Positions 18,122 to 27,343 of a stretch of 53,975 nt of DNA are shown in pieces (positions within the stretch are counted from its first letter, which is position 1; each line of letters begins with the position of its first letter). The DNA comes from Clostridia bacterium (lineage in GTDB: Bacteria > Bacillota > Clostridia > Oscillospirales > CAG-382), in assembly GCA_017625615.1 (NCBI GenBank), contig JAGAKP010000026.1, positions 1 through 53,975 of the forward strand, read 5' to 3'. The notes under the pieces are model-generated. The model did not search any database. It was not told where the DNA came from and worked only from the letters and a program-made list of their open reading frames with translations. Position numbers and translations under genes: made by a program.

Positions 18122-18896
18122 GGATATCGAGTTTGATATTTTAAAGGTTTTTGATAAATTCTGCAAAGAAAACAATATCAGGTATTATTTTGCTTACGGC
18201 ACGCTGCTCGGCGCTATACGCTATAAAAAATTCATTCCGTGGGATGATGACGTGGACCTGTTGATCCCTCGCGAAGATTATGACAGATTGATATCTCTGT
18301 TCAAGGATACTGAGCAATATCGTCTGTTTGCGTTTGAAAAAGACCCGGCGTATACTTATCCGTTTGCTAAGCTTTGCGATATGACAACGCGCAAGGATGA
18401 GTTCGGATACGATAACGGAGTTGAGCTTGGCGTAGATATAGATTTATTCCCGCTTGATGCTTGGGACGACGATCTTGAAAAAGCCAAGCGTGAAGCAAAA
18501 TATATCAAAAAAAATATGGGTTATCTCGGTTGGGCGAAGCTGAAAAGAGCCGACTCGAAGAATCCCATTAAACGCTTCATTAAGCGCATAGTAATGATTT
18601 TCTGTAAAATGTTCGGCCCCGCTTACTTTATCAAGAAGATCAATGAGGCAACTGTCAAACCCGAACAGAAAGGCAACAACTTTGTGGGCGCCAAATCGTG
18701 GTGCGTTTACGGCGAAAAAGGTATTATTCCCGCAGAAGCGTTTGCTGATACAGTCGAGGTGGAATTTGAGGGCGAAATGTTCCCTGCACCCATTGGCTGG
18801 GATACTTACCTGACTTGCCTGTACGGCGACTATTTGCCCGAGCCACCCAAAGAAAAACAAAAAACACATCATAGCTTCAAGGCATATAAAGTGTAA
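18093..18896 (+). CDS. LicD-family phosphotransferase
   Basis: A 267-residue LicD/FKTN-family protein. The core nucleotidyltransferase-like motif YGTLLGAIRYKKFIPWDDDVDLLI is at about residues 31-54 with its aspartate cluster, and VDIDLFPLDAW gives the second acidic site near 110. Members transfer phosphocholine, glycerol-phosphate or ribitol-phosphate from CDP donors onto sugars. Start 18093 is chosen because AAGGAG precedes it and MKELSLQELK is the usual N-terminus. No choline uptake or CDP-choline genes are visible, so the transferred group is open. The next gene encodes a secreted phosphodiester glycosidase with wall-binding repeats, which fits a phosphate-decorated glycan. Confidence 0.9.
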   Translation: MKELSLQELKDIEFDILKVFDKFCKENNIRYYFAYGTLLGAIRYKKFIPWDDDVDLLIPREDYDRLISLFKDTEQYRLFAFEKDPAYTYPFAKLCDMTTRKDEFGYDNGVELGVDIDLFPLDAWDDDLEKAKREAKYIKKNMGYLGWAKLKRADSKNPIKRFIKRIVMIFCKMFGPAYFIKKINEATVKPEQKGNNFVGAKSWCVYGEKGIIPAEAFADTVEVEFEGEMFPAPIGWDTYLTCLYGDYLPEPPKEKQKTHHSFKAYKV

Positions 18897-18971
18897 TTAC
18901 TTTTAAAGTAATATATGTACACCTTGTGTATATCAATATATTAAAAATAAAAACTGAAAAGGAGTTTTAAA

Positions 18972-21900
18972 ATGCAACAGACAATCAAAAAAAGTGTATC
19001 TTTCATGCTTGTTTTCGTGATGGTGCTGGGCGTTATGGCGTCCGTTCCCTTTGCGGTATTGGCAGCAAATGATTACACTCCGCACGATGATTATTACAAG
19101 GTCATCAGCAAGGACGATTACAATCTCGCTCCCGGCATTGTGGAATCCGAGATCGTACTCAACAATGCTGCCGGTTCTCACAGACAGGTAGCGCACGTTG
19201 TAGAGGTTGATCTTAGCAATCCCTACACAAAGGTTATCCCCTCTTATAAGGGAATGGTTCCTACTCCCGGCAACTACGGAGTTCAGATCATGTCTCAACA
19301 AGCTGCGTTTGCAGAAGCAAACGGTTACGGCAACGTTGTAGCAGCTATGAACCTTTCACTTAGCTGGTATGATTCTGCATACTATGTAGCACATCCCGAG
19401 CTTGTAGGCGAACCTCTCGGCTATATGGTTCTCGACGGCGAAGTTTACGTAAACAGCCAAGGCCAAACTGCCGGCGCGCAGACTTGCGTTGTCATCAACT
19501 TTGATGAAAAAGACGGCGTAGCACGTCCCGAGGATATGCCTAAGGTTGAGATCCGCTCTACTTCTTCCGCAATTACCGGATGGGAAGAACAGGTTATTCC
19601 CGCAAACTTCGGTTTCCTTGTTAAAGACGGTAAAAACCAGTACGGCAAGGATAACAATGCGAACAACGGCGCATCCCGTTCTTTCGTTGGTATCAAAGAA
19701 GACGGTACCTTTGTAATGGTAATGAACGACGGTCGTCAGGCTCCCTATTCCATAGGCTTCACCAGCTATGAAATGGCAGAGTTCATGCTTTCTCTCGGCT
19801 GCGTTGTAGCGGTTAACGGTGACGGCGGCGGATCTTCCGCGTTCCTTTCTCAGCGTCCCGGTGAAGAGCTTAAAGTAAACTGCTCTCCTTCCGATGGCGC
19901 AGAGCGTCCTACTACCCACGGCATTCTGGTTATTTCTACCGCTCCTGCCACCGGTGAGTTTGTTCGTGCTAATATCACTGCTGAAAACGATTATTACACT
20001 CCCGGCAGCACTGTTAAGTTCACCGCTCTCGGCACCGACCTTGTTGGTACGGCTGCAGATATTCCCGAGGACGTTACGTGGCAGCTTGCAGATCCCTCTA
20101 TGGGTACTATCGCAGACGGCGTGTTCGTATCCAACGGTAAAGTTGGCACCGTAACCGCTCAAATGGTTTGGAACGGTGAAGTTGTCGGCGAAGCTTCTGT
20201 TGAAATAGTAATTCCTACGGAATTCAGTTTCTCACAGGCAGTAATGACAGTTCCTTTTGACAAGGAAGTAACAATCGGTTTGAACGCAACTATTAACGGT
20301 GGTCTTAACTCTGTAGTACTTAAGCCCGAAGACGTTACTTTTGTTACAACCAACTCCGCTCTCGGTACATTTAACGGCTTCCAGTTCACTTCTGTCAGCC
20401 AGGAAAATGCTCCCGCTGATCTCACGAGCACACTTACTGCTACTCTTGTACATAATACAGAGCTCGTTGCAACAGCATCCCTTAACCTTGGTAAGGGCTC
20501 CGAGGTTCTTTTCGATTTTGAAGATGCTTCCGATATCGATGGCTGGAACATTGCCGATGTAAATGGTAATGATAAGGGCTTCTACCAGAACCTCAGCTTT
20601 GCTACTTCCGAAAACGGAAAGGTTCATGACGGTATCGGCTCCTTGAGAGTTGAAATGAACCCGATTTCCGCTAATAACATTTCTGCCGGCGGTTATGGTC
20701 AGAGTGACTTGTTCCTTGATAACGGCGTTATAGTAGAAAACGCAAAGTCTATCGGTTTCTGGGCATATATTCCCGATGAATACGAGCACTGCTGGATTCG
20801 TGTTCTTTATTGGTATGATCCTGATGGAGACGGAAAGTTCGACAAGAAGAATACTATTTCCGTTATCAATCAGCCTGAGGTTTATAATTCTTGGGATGAA
20901 TCCGGCTGGAAATACTTCTCTGTTGACGTTAGCGCGTACAGCAAGGTTCTTATTCCTGGTCTTGATTGCAAGGATATAATCGGTTATAACGCTTCCAAGA
21001 ACGATGCAAATAACTTCCGCTTCATTGAGTTTATGTTCCCCCATACAAATACCAATGACACGTGGAAGACATACGGTACGATAAATGGTCTCCAGACTGT
21101 ATATATTGATAATATCACCGCAGACTTCTCCGATGCAGTTGATGACAGAGAAGCTCCTGTTTTCGGTTCGGTAGAGCTTGCAGGCAACGATATTCCTACC
21201 GTTCTTGAAAAGTATGTAACTGCTGTAACAACAAGCAATCTCCTTACCGTATCTGCAAAGGTTGCAGAGAATACTTCCAAGACCAATGCTACCGGCCTTG
21301 ATGTGTCTTCCGCTAAGGCTTACATTGACGGTGTTGAGGTTCCCGTTACCTTTGCGAACGGAAAAATGACCATCGGCGACGTTGCTGTTGCAGACGGTAT
21401 TCACCGCGTTAAGTTTGAGATTTGCGATAATATGGGCAATAAGTCCGTAGTTATCAGACTTATTGAGGTTAAATCCGGCGTTGACGCTTCTACTGTTGAA
21501 GTTGTTCCCGCAGATCCTACTCTTGATAAGCTTTACGGCGGTTCCGTTTATTGGATGAACGTGAACGCAAACAAGATCGAAACCATTCAGTCTGTAAAGG
21601 CTGTTATCGATCTGAACTACGGTAACCATTTTGAACTCGATCATATGGTATTGGCTGACGGATTTACCGCTACCTATACGATTGATGAAGAAAACAATAC
21701 TGCTGCCATCGTTATTACCCGTACAGGTAATAATACTCAGACCGGAGCAGTAACACTTGCAGCACTGCCCATCCGAGTAATCTATTATGATACCGATATT
21801 AACATCGACGGTTATACCGCAGAAACATATTGGAACACATATGAGTTCTGGCCTTATGACCTTAAGGTAGACGTAGATATGGGTGAGATTACCTATGTTG

Positions 21901-23330
21901 AAGGCTATGTTTCCGATGTTCTCGGCGCATTCTCCAACGAGGAATTCAGCGTAGACACCGAACTTTATTGCCCCTCTGCAGGTATGGATGCAGCATACAA
22001 GGCAGAAAAAGGCACCGCACACGTTCACACTCCTGTTGCAGTGGATGATCTTGCTGCTACTTGTACCAAGAACGGCTACACCGGCAGAACTTACTGCGAA
22101 GTTTGTGATTCCGTTGTCGACTGGGGTACTGTTGTAGAAACTACCGGTCATAATTACAAAGTAGACGTTGAAAACGGCAAGCTCGTTTGCGATTGCGGCG
22201 AAGAATTTACCGGAACCGGACTTCAGATTGTAGACGGCAAAGCTTATTATACCGCAAACGGTCAGTTGGTAAGCGGCTGGATTTCCCTCAACGATGAGTG
22301 GTATTACTTCAGCACGATTGATTACGTTGGTCCTAACGGCAAGAAAGTAGCCGATCAGGGCGTTGCATTGGAATTTGAAAACGGTCGTGTTGTTAATGGC
22401 GCGTGGACTAGCGATAGCAAGGGTATGCGTTATTGGTACGGTCCCTCATATTATAGAGACAGTTCTAACGATACCACATCTTCCGAGCCTGTAGTTATTG
22501 ACGGAAAGACATATCTGTTTAACCGTCAGGGATATATGCAAACCGGTATTGCTCATAATTATGGCGGTGCTTTTGGCACGCATACATATTACGATTGCGG
22601 AACCGACGGCGTTGCAAAACTTCTTAACGGAGTATATAACAATTACTTCTATAAAGACGGTAAGCAGGTAAGAACTTACAAACTCGTTGAATTCGAAGGC
22701 AACTTCTATTTCATCAACGACGGATACAAGGTTGCCAAAAACGTTAAATTGTATCTGGGTTCAAATTACGTCTCCGGCATGACTTTTGCGGATGGCAGAG
22801 CAATCCAGCCCGGCTACTATTATTTTGATGCCGAAGGCAAGATGGAAATTCCCGAATTGAAGCATGGTGTAGTTGACGGAATTCTTTATATTAATGATGT
22901 AAAGCAGACCCGTTACAAGCTTGTTGAGTTTGAAGGAAACTATTACTTTATTAATGATGGAGATAAGGTTGCTACAAGCGTTAAGCTGTACTTGGGCGCG
23001 AACTTTGTTTCCGGCATGACTTTTGCGGATGGCAGAGCAATCCAGCCCGGCACATACTATTTTGACGCCGAAGGCAAGATGGAAATCCCCGAACTGAAGC
23101 ATGGTGTAGTTGACGGATACCTTTACATCAACGATGTGAGACAGTTGGCTTATCAGCTTGTAGAGCTTGATGGTGATTATTACTTCATTAATGACGGACA
23201 CAAGATCGCCGTGAATACAAAAATTTACTTGAGCGAACGTTTTGTTGAAGGCAAGACCTTTGCAGACGGAACTGCTATCCCCGTTGGTTATTATGAATTT
23301 GACGCCGACGGTAAGATGATTATCGAATAA
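18972..23330 (+). CDS. Secreted phosphodiester glycosidase (NAGPA) with wall-binding repeats
   Basis: A 1452-residue exported protein with signal peptide 1-31 (cleavage after VLA-A). A phosphodiester glycosidase domain (NAGPA fold) lies at about 60-320, ending in VVAVNGDGGGSSAF and THGILVIS. Ig-like and carbohydrate-binding-like beta regions follow (330-980), including a jelly-roll-like stretch near 515-720. One CxxC module (CTKNGYTGRTYCEVCD) is near 1030. From about 1075 a series of choline-binding/glucan-binding-like repeats (KAYYTANGQLVSGWI, NGEWYYF style) leads into three 79-residue repeats. AAAAGGAG precedes the ATG. It sits inside the polysaccharide operon directly after licD, suggesting it trims or anchors to a phosphodiester-decorated surface glycan. 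No metal or catalytic residues could be assigned with certainty. Confidence 0.85.
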   Translation: MQQTIKKSVSFMLVFVMVLGVMASVPFAVLAANDYTPHDDYYKVISKDDYNLAPGIVESEIVLNNAAGSHRQVAHVVEVDLSNPYTKVIPSYKGMVPTPGNYGVQIMSQQAAFAEANGYGNVVAAMNLSLSWYDSAYYVAHPELVGEPLGYMVLDGEVYVNSQGQTAGAQTCVVINFDEKDGVARPEDMPKVEIRSTSSAITGWEEQVIPANFGFLVKDGKNQYGKDNNANNGASRSFVGIKEDGTFVMVMNDGRQAPYSIGFTSYEMAEFMLSLGCVVAVNGDGGGSSAFLSQRPGEELKVNCSPSDGAERPTTHGILVISTAPATGEFVRANITAENDYYTPGSTVKFTALGTDLVGTAADIPEDVTWQLADPSMGTIADGVFVSNGKVGTVTAQMVWNGEVVGEASVEIVIPTEFSFSQAVMTVPFDKEVTIGLNATINGGLNSVVLKPEDVTFVTTNSALGTFNGFQFTSVSQENAPADLTSTLTATLVHNTELVATASLNLGKGSEVLFDFEDASDIDGWNIADVNGNDKGFYQNLSFATSENGKVHDGIGSLRVEMNPISANNISAGGYGQSDLFLDNGVIVENAKSIGFWAYIPDEYEHCWIRVLYWYDPDGDGKFDKKNTISVINQPEVYNSWDESGWKYFSVDVSAYSKVLIPGLDCKDIIGYNASKNDANNFRFIEFMFPHTNTNDTWKTYGTINGLQTVYIDNITADFSDAVDDREAPVFGSVELAGNDIPTVLEKYVTAVTTSNLLTVSAKVAENTSKTNATGLDVSSAKAYIDGVEVPVTFANGKMTIGDVAVADGIHRVKFEICDNMGNKSVVIRLIEVKSGVDASTVEVVPADPTLDKLYGGSVYWMNVNANKIETIQSVKAVIDLNYGNHFELDHMVLADGFTATYTIDEENNTAAIVITRTGNNTQTGAVTLAALPIRVIYYDTDINIDGYTAETYWNTYEFWPYDLKVDVDMGEITYVEGYVSDVLGAFSNEEFSVDTELYCPSAGMDAAYKAEKGTAHVHTPVAVDDLAATCTKNGYTGRTYCEVCDSVVDWGTVVETTGHNYKVDVENGKLVCDCGEEFTGTGLQIVDGKAYYTANGQLVSGWISLNDEWYYFSTIDYVGPNGKKVADQGVALEFENGRVVNGAWTSDSKGMRYWYGPSYYRDSSNDTTSSEPVVIDGKTYLFNRQGYMQTGIAHNYGGAFGTHTYYDCGTDGVAKLLNGVYNNYFYKDGKQVRTYKLVEFEGNFYFINDGYKVAKNVKLYLGSNYVSGMTFADGRAIQPGYYYFDAEGKMEIPELKHGVVDGILYINDVKQTRYKLVEFEGNYYFINDGDKVATSVKLYLGANFVSGMTFADGRAIQPGTYYFDAEGKMEIPELKHGVVDGYLYINDVRQLAYQLVELDGDYYFINDGHKIAVNTKIYLSERFVEGKTFADGTAIPVGYYEFDADGKMIIE
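22677..23327 (+). repeat. Three 237-nt coding repeats in the glycosidase gene
   Basis: Units run 22677-22913, 22914-23150 and a partial 23151-23327. Each encodes YKLVEFEGNxYFINDG...MTFADGRAIQPG...FDAEGKMEIPE. Units 1 and 2 are nearly identical over long DNA stretches, which implies recent duplication or gene conversion and makes the copy number likely to vary. The units look like wall-binding modules. Confidence 0.85.
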
Positions 23331-23345
23331 TTATTTTAACATTTA

Positions 23346-23444
23346 GTTTGTTTTAAAAAAACAAACACCCCTCCGGGTAACCGGAGGGAACTGCGCGAGA
23401 TCAAAACCTCCACGCGGTGCGCAGTGGGCAACACATTTTATGTG
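23346..23444. ncRNA. Cluster of four consecutive hairpins, unknown structured element
   Basis: Four adjacent stems: GTTTGTTTT/AAAACAAAC (23346-23366); CCCTCCGG-GTAA-CCGGAGGG (23369-23388); CTGCGC...GCGCAG (23391-23424) with inner CGCG and GAG/CTC pairings; CACAT/ATGTG (23432-23444). On the minus strand the second stem is followed by GTGTTTGTTTTTTT and would act as a terminator. On the plus strand there is no T tail. It may be an intergenic repeat element, an attenuator within the operon, or a minus-strand small RNA. The family was not recognised. Confidence 0.45.
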
Positions 23445-23482
23445 GCAAATATTGATTAATAGTATGTAAAGCAGTAACAAAC

Positions 23483-24457
23483 ATGAGAGAAAACGAAGCT
23501 TTGGTAAGTGTAATCGTGCCTGTTTATGGTACAGAAGCATATCTTCCCGCTTGTATAGATTCGATATGTAAACAAACGTATAAAAATATACAAATTATAC
23601 TTGTTGATGATAATTCTCCGGATAAATGCCCGGAAATATGTGACAGTTATGCGCAACAAGACAGCCGCATTATTGTTATTCATCAGGAAAACAAAGGCGT
23701 TTCGGGTGCCAGAAATACGGGATTGCGTCACGCTAAAGGTGATTACCTTGTGTTTGTTGATAGCGATGATGAATTGTATTCTGATGCAGTTGAGCTTTTG
23801 TTGAATGACGCTAATACGTATAACGCAGATGTTGTATCAGCTGTCAAAAAAGTAGTAAGAGATAATAGCGTTCTGACTTGTTTTCGCGGAAACGAAAACG
23901 TAACCGTTTATCGTGGAGAAGAAGCACTCCTTCTTTCTTTGAATGGGGACAAGAATACTAATTCTTCGTGCGCAAAGCTGTTTAAGACCGCTTTTGTCAA
24001 CGGGTGCTTTTTTGAAGAAGGAAAAAACATAAATGAAGATATGTTTTTTGTTTTTCAATGTTATACAAAAAAGCCGATACTGGTTCATAGAGATATATTC
24101 GTATATAAATATAATACGAGAGTCGATTCGAATTCCCGACAAGTATTTTCCGATAAATATTTCTCCATGCTCTACTTCTGTGAGCGCAAAAAAGAGATCA
24201 TTGCTGAAAAATTCCCGGAATATATCGAGCAAGCATATAATATGGAAGTTCGAACCCATCTGCTGTTTTTACAAGTATTATGTCGTACCAATGAAAAAAA
24301 GTATAAGAATGCATACAAAGAAAGCGCAAAAACAGTGCGTAAGTTGTATAAGTACCACCGACCGATAAACAAACATCATAAGATGTTGGCTTGGTTAGCG
24401 GCACATGGCATGTATCCGCTTTATAAATTTGCGGTTCGTTTAAAGTATTATAGATAG
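23483..24457 (+). CDS. Glycosyltransferase family 2
   Basis: A 324-residue GT-A enzyme. It has SVIVPVYGTEAYLPACIDSI at the N-terminus, LVDDNSPDKCPEICDSYA, NKGVSGARNTGLRHAKGDY and the metal-binding FVDSDDEL motif (about residues 92-99). This is the EpsH/CpsI-like group common in capsule loci. The ribosome site is poor and the gene follows a structured 150-nt spacer, so expression may differ from its neighbours. Donor sugar unknown. Confidence 0.9.
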   Translation: MRENEALVSVIVPVYGTEAYLPACIDSICKQTYKNIQIILVDDNSPDKCPEICDSYAQQDSRIIVIHQENKGVSGARNTGLRHAKGDYLVFVDSDDELYSDAVELLLNDANTYNADVVSAVKKVVRDNSVLTCFRGNENVTVYRGEEALLLSLNGDKNTNSSCAKLFKTAFVNGCFFEEGKNINEDMFFVFQCYTKKPILVHRDIFVYKYNTRVDSNSRQVFSDKYFSMLYFCERKKEIIAEKFPEYIEQAYNMEVRTHLLFLQVLCRTNEKKYKNAYKESAKTVRKLYKYHRPINKHHKMLAWLAAHGMYPLYKFAVRLKYYR

Positions 24458-24496
24458 TAATCTTTAAACGCATATGCTTTTACAGGAGGCGAAATA

Positions 24497-25795
24497 TTGA
24501 ATAATCGTGTCTTGAAAAACGCCGGTTGGATCATAGGATGCAAGATTATCCAATCGCTCCTTAATTTCGTGATCGGGCTAATCACAGCGCGCTATTTGGG
24601 ACCATCCAATTATGGCGTTATCAGTTACGTTGCGTCGGTTGTGGCATTTGCGATGCCTCTTATGCAACTTGGACTTAAACATACGTTAGTAAAAGAATTC
24701 GTGAATTCGCCCGACAAAGAAGGTACTATATTGGGAACTTCTTTGGCGATAAATATTATATCAAGCCTCTTTTGTATCATCGGTTCCGTTACGTTCGTGG
24801 CTGTTGCAAATGCGGGCGAAAAAGAGACGGTTCTGGTTTGCGTGTTGTATAGTCTTTCGTTACTATTCAACGCAACCGAGATGACTCAATATTGGTTTCA
24901 GTCCAAACTGTTGTCGAAATATCCGTCTATTGCGGCTCTCGCTGCGTATGTAGTTGTGGCGGCATACAAAATCTACTTGCTTGTAACGCAAAAAAGCGTC
25001 GTATGGTTTGCGCTTTCCAACGCTATAGATTATTTTTTAATCTCAATCATCCTTATAGTTCTGTATCAAAAGTTGGGAAACCAACGATTATCGGTAGATT
25101 GGCGTATTGGAAAAGAGATATTGTCCCGCAGCAAATATTATATTATACCAAGCTTGATGGTCATAATATTTCAGCATACCGATCGAATAATGATCAAGCT
25201 TATGATAGATGAAACCGAAACTGGCTTTTATTCGGCGGCGATAACATGCATAGGCATAACCGGCTTCGTTTTTACCGCAATATTAGATTCTGCTCGTCCC
25301 GTTATATTGGAAGGAAAAGAGAAAAATCAAGAAATATATGAAAAGCGGGTTGTTCAGTTATATAGCATTATAACCTGTTTGTCCCTTGCGCAAAGTATAG
25401 GAATGACGTTACTTGCCAAGCCTATCGTCCTAATACTGTACGGCGCCGAATATTCCAAGACTGCCACAATACTCGCTGTGGCAGTTTGGTATAATACTTT
25501 TGGTCACTATGGTTCGGTCAGAAATATATGGATCCTTGCAGAAGATAAACAAAAGTATCTGCTTGGAATTAACGTAACCGGCGCACTTGCAAACGTTATT
25601 TTGAATTTCTGCCTCGTTCCAATTTGGGGAGCTGTCGGCGCAGCGGTCGCTTCGGTTATTACACAGTTCTTTACCAACGTTATTATCGGTTTTATTTTTA
25701 AGCCGATTCGCCGTAATAATTATCTGATGTTAAAAGGATTAAATCCGAAAGTGGTAATCGAACTGATTAATACGGTTGTCAGACGTCGCGCGTAA
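24497..25795 (+). CDS. Wzx-type oligosaccharide flippase
   Basis: A 432-residue membrane protein of the polysaccharide-export/MATE-like superfamily with about 12-14 transmembrane segments. The N-terminus NNRVLKNAGWIIGCKIIQSLLNFVIGLITARYLGPSNYGVISY is typical. It moves the lipid-linked repeat unit across the membrane for polymerisation. The start is TTG, fixed by a perfect AGGAGG 7 nt upstream. Together with the EpsG/Wzy protein it shows the route by which the glycan is exported. Confidence 0.9.
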   Translation: MNNRVLKNAGWIIGCKIIQSLLNFVIGLITARYLGPSNYGVISYVASVVAFAMPLMQLGLKHTLVKEFVNSPDKEGTILGTSLAINIISSLFCIIGSVTFVAVANAGEKETVLVCVLYSLSLLFNATEMTQYWFQSKLLSKYPSIAALAAYVVVAAYKIYLLVTQKSVVWFALSNAIDYFLISIILIVLYQKLGNQRLSVDWRIGKEILSRSKYYIIPSLMVIIFQHTDRIMIKLMIDETETGFYSAAITCIGITGFVFTAILDSARPVILEGKEKNQEIYEKRVVQLYSIITCLSLAQSIGMTLLAKPIVLILYGAEYSKTATILAVAVWYNTFGHYGSVRNIWILAEDKQKYLLGINVTGALANVILNFCLVPIWGAVGAAVASVITQFFTNVIIGFIFKPIRRNNYLMLKGLNPKVVIELINTVVRRRA

Positions 25796-25823
25796 AGCAA
25801 ATGATTTTTTTAATGTATTAAAT

Positions 25824-26759
25824 ATGAACAAAACACTGTTTACTCCGTCATATATTATCACCGCAGGCTCAACGTACCTCGATATCGACGCTTATGCGTG
25901 TTGTGTTGCGATGGCGGAATTATTACAGCTTAAAGGCGAAAATGCGGTGGCGTATTCGCAGGCGCCGTATAATTACAGCGTGTGTGAATCGCTTATGGAA
26001 AAGGGGCAGCTGACAGATAGCGTGCCCTCCGAATATTCCAAGGAAAACGTAGGATACATAATCGTTGACGTTTCCGATCCGGACTACATAAAGGATTCCG
26101 TGCCTCTCGACAAGGTTGTCGCGGTTTATGATCACCACGTAGGCTTTGAGGAATATTGGAAAAGCAGAATCGGCGATAATTCCCATATCGAGTTTATCGG
26201 CGCTGCTGCCACGCTAATATACCGCGAATGGAAGAAAAGCGGCTTGCAATATAAAATGAAGCGTTCCACGGCTTTATTATTGATCGCGGCGATTTTGGAT
26301 AACACCCTGAATCTCACTTCGACAAACACGACTCAAGAGGATATCGATACCTTAAACGAGCTGTGCGAAAAAGAAAAGTTAGACGAAGATTGGCGTGATT
26401 TGTATTTTTCTGACGTTCAAAAAAACGTGGAAGCAGATTTAAAAAACGCATTGTTCAACGATACGAAGCTTATTCGAAACAACTCTGTTTTGCCGCCGAG
26501 AGTTGCTCAGCTGTGCGTTTGGGACGCGGAAAGTATTTTGTCAAAATTGCCGGAGATACGTGGCTTTTTTGCGGAACTTAACGATAGCTGGATGATAAAC
26601 ATAATAGATATAAAGCATCGATGCAGTTATTTTGTGTGTGATGACATCAAACATCAAGAAAAGATCGAACGGGTTTTTGATATAAGCTTTAATGCAGGCA
26701 TCGCCAAAACGCAGCAAGCGTATTTGCGAAAAGAAATTATTAAAAAAACAAAGCCTTAA
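25824..26759 (+). CDS. DHH-family phosphoesterase
   Basis: A 311-residue protein with the metal-binding signature of DHH phosphoesterases: DIDAYAC near residue 19, VDVSDPDYI near 80 and YDHHVGF near 101. LLIAAILDNTLNLTS provides the later Asp. The layout is closest to the Mn-dependent pyrophosphatase/exopolyphosphatase branch. Start ATG 25824 gives the family N-terminus; an in-frame upstream alternative at 25776 overlaps the flippase gene. It is followed by a nucleotidylyltransferase and a histidine phosphatase. Hydrolysis of pyrophosphate released by the next enzyme, or of a phospho-metabolite, is a reasonable inference. The substrate is unknown. Confidence 0.75.
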   Translation: MNKTLFTPSYIITAGSTYLDIDAYACCVAMAELLQLKGENAVAYSQAPYNYSVCESLMEKGQLTDSVPSEYSKENVGYIIVDVSDPDYIKDSVPLDKVVAVYDHHVGFEEYWKSRIGDNSHIEFIGAAATLIYREWKKSGLQYKMKRSTALLLIAAILDNTLNLTSTNTTQEDIDTLNELCEKEKLDEDWRDLYFSDVQKNVEADLKNALFNDTKLIRNNSVLPPRVAQLCVWDAESILSKLPEIRGFFAELNDSWMINIIDIKHRCSYFVCDDIKHQEKIERVFDISFNAGIAKTQQAYLRKEIIKKTKP

Positions 26760-26782
26760 ACAGATTTCGGAGGTTTAATATA

Positions 26783-27334
26783 ATGGTAGAATTAGGATTT
26801 ATCCACGGCAGATTTCAATTGTTTCATAACGATCATTTGAACTATGCCTTGCTTGCAAAAGAGCAGTGCAAAAAATTGATAGTCGGAATCACATCCCCCG
26901 AAAATGCTTCACTTATTCGCGAAGAAGTGGACCCTCACAGAAGCGAGGCGGCATCCAATCCTTTTACATATTATGAAAGATACAACATGGTTAAGCTTGC
27001 GCTTCTGGAAGCGGGCATTAAGAGAGAGGATTTCGAGATCGTTCCTTACCCCATCGAGCGTCCTGAGATTCTTTACAACTATGTACCCTTGAGCGCAACG
27101 TCCTTTTTCACCATCTACGACGATTGGGGCTACGAAAAGCTTCACAGACTCGGCGAATTGGGCTATGGCACCCACGTACTTTTCGATAAAAGAGAAAAAG
27201 CGATGTGCAGTACCGAAATAAGACAGAAGATCGTCGATGGCGATGATTGGAAAGATATGGTGCCCAATGCCGTATACGAATATATTGTTGAAAACGGATT
27301 GACCGAAAAAGTTATTAAACTGCTGAAAAAATAA
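26783..27334 (+). CDS. NadM-like nucleotidylyltransferase
   Basis: A 183-residue HxGH-superfamily nucleotidyltransferase. GRFQLFHNDHL at about residues 9-19 carries both histidines but has Asp where the usual motif has Gly (HNDH rather than HxGH). GITSPENASL, NPFTYYERYNM and STEIRQKI (the ISSTxxR-type motif) match the archaeal NadM group that joins NMN and ATP. In a polysaccharide locus, between a DHH phosphoesterase and a histidine phosphatase, it more likely activates a small phosphorylated compound as a nucleotide-linked donor. That is inference. A GGAGGT ribosome site precedes the ATG. Confidence 0.78.
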   Translation: MVELGFIHGRFQLFHNDHLNYALLAKEQCKKLIVGITSPENASLIREEVDPHRSEAASNPFTYYERYNMVKLALLEAGIKREDFEIVPYPIERPEILYNYVPLSATSFFTIYDDWGYEKLHRLGELGYGTHVLFDKREKAMCSTEIRQKIVDGDDWKDMVPNAVYEYIVENGLTEKVIKLLKK

Positions 27335-27343
27335 GGAGATGAA

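Noticed and set aside
20232..22151. Long minus-strand open frame of 639 codons
   Set aside because: It lies wholly antisense to the phosphodiester glycosidase gene, has Cys/Asn-rich nonsense composition and no ribosome site. It is a by-product of codon usage.
26783..27334. Housekeeping NAD-synthesis enzyme (NadM)
   Set aside because: Motifs fit the superfamily, but the HxGH motif is altered and the context is a glycan operon, so I left the substrate open.
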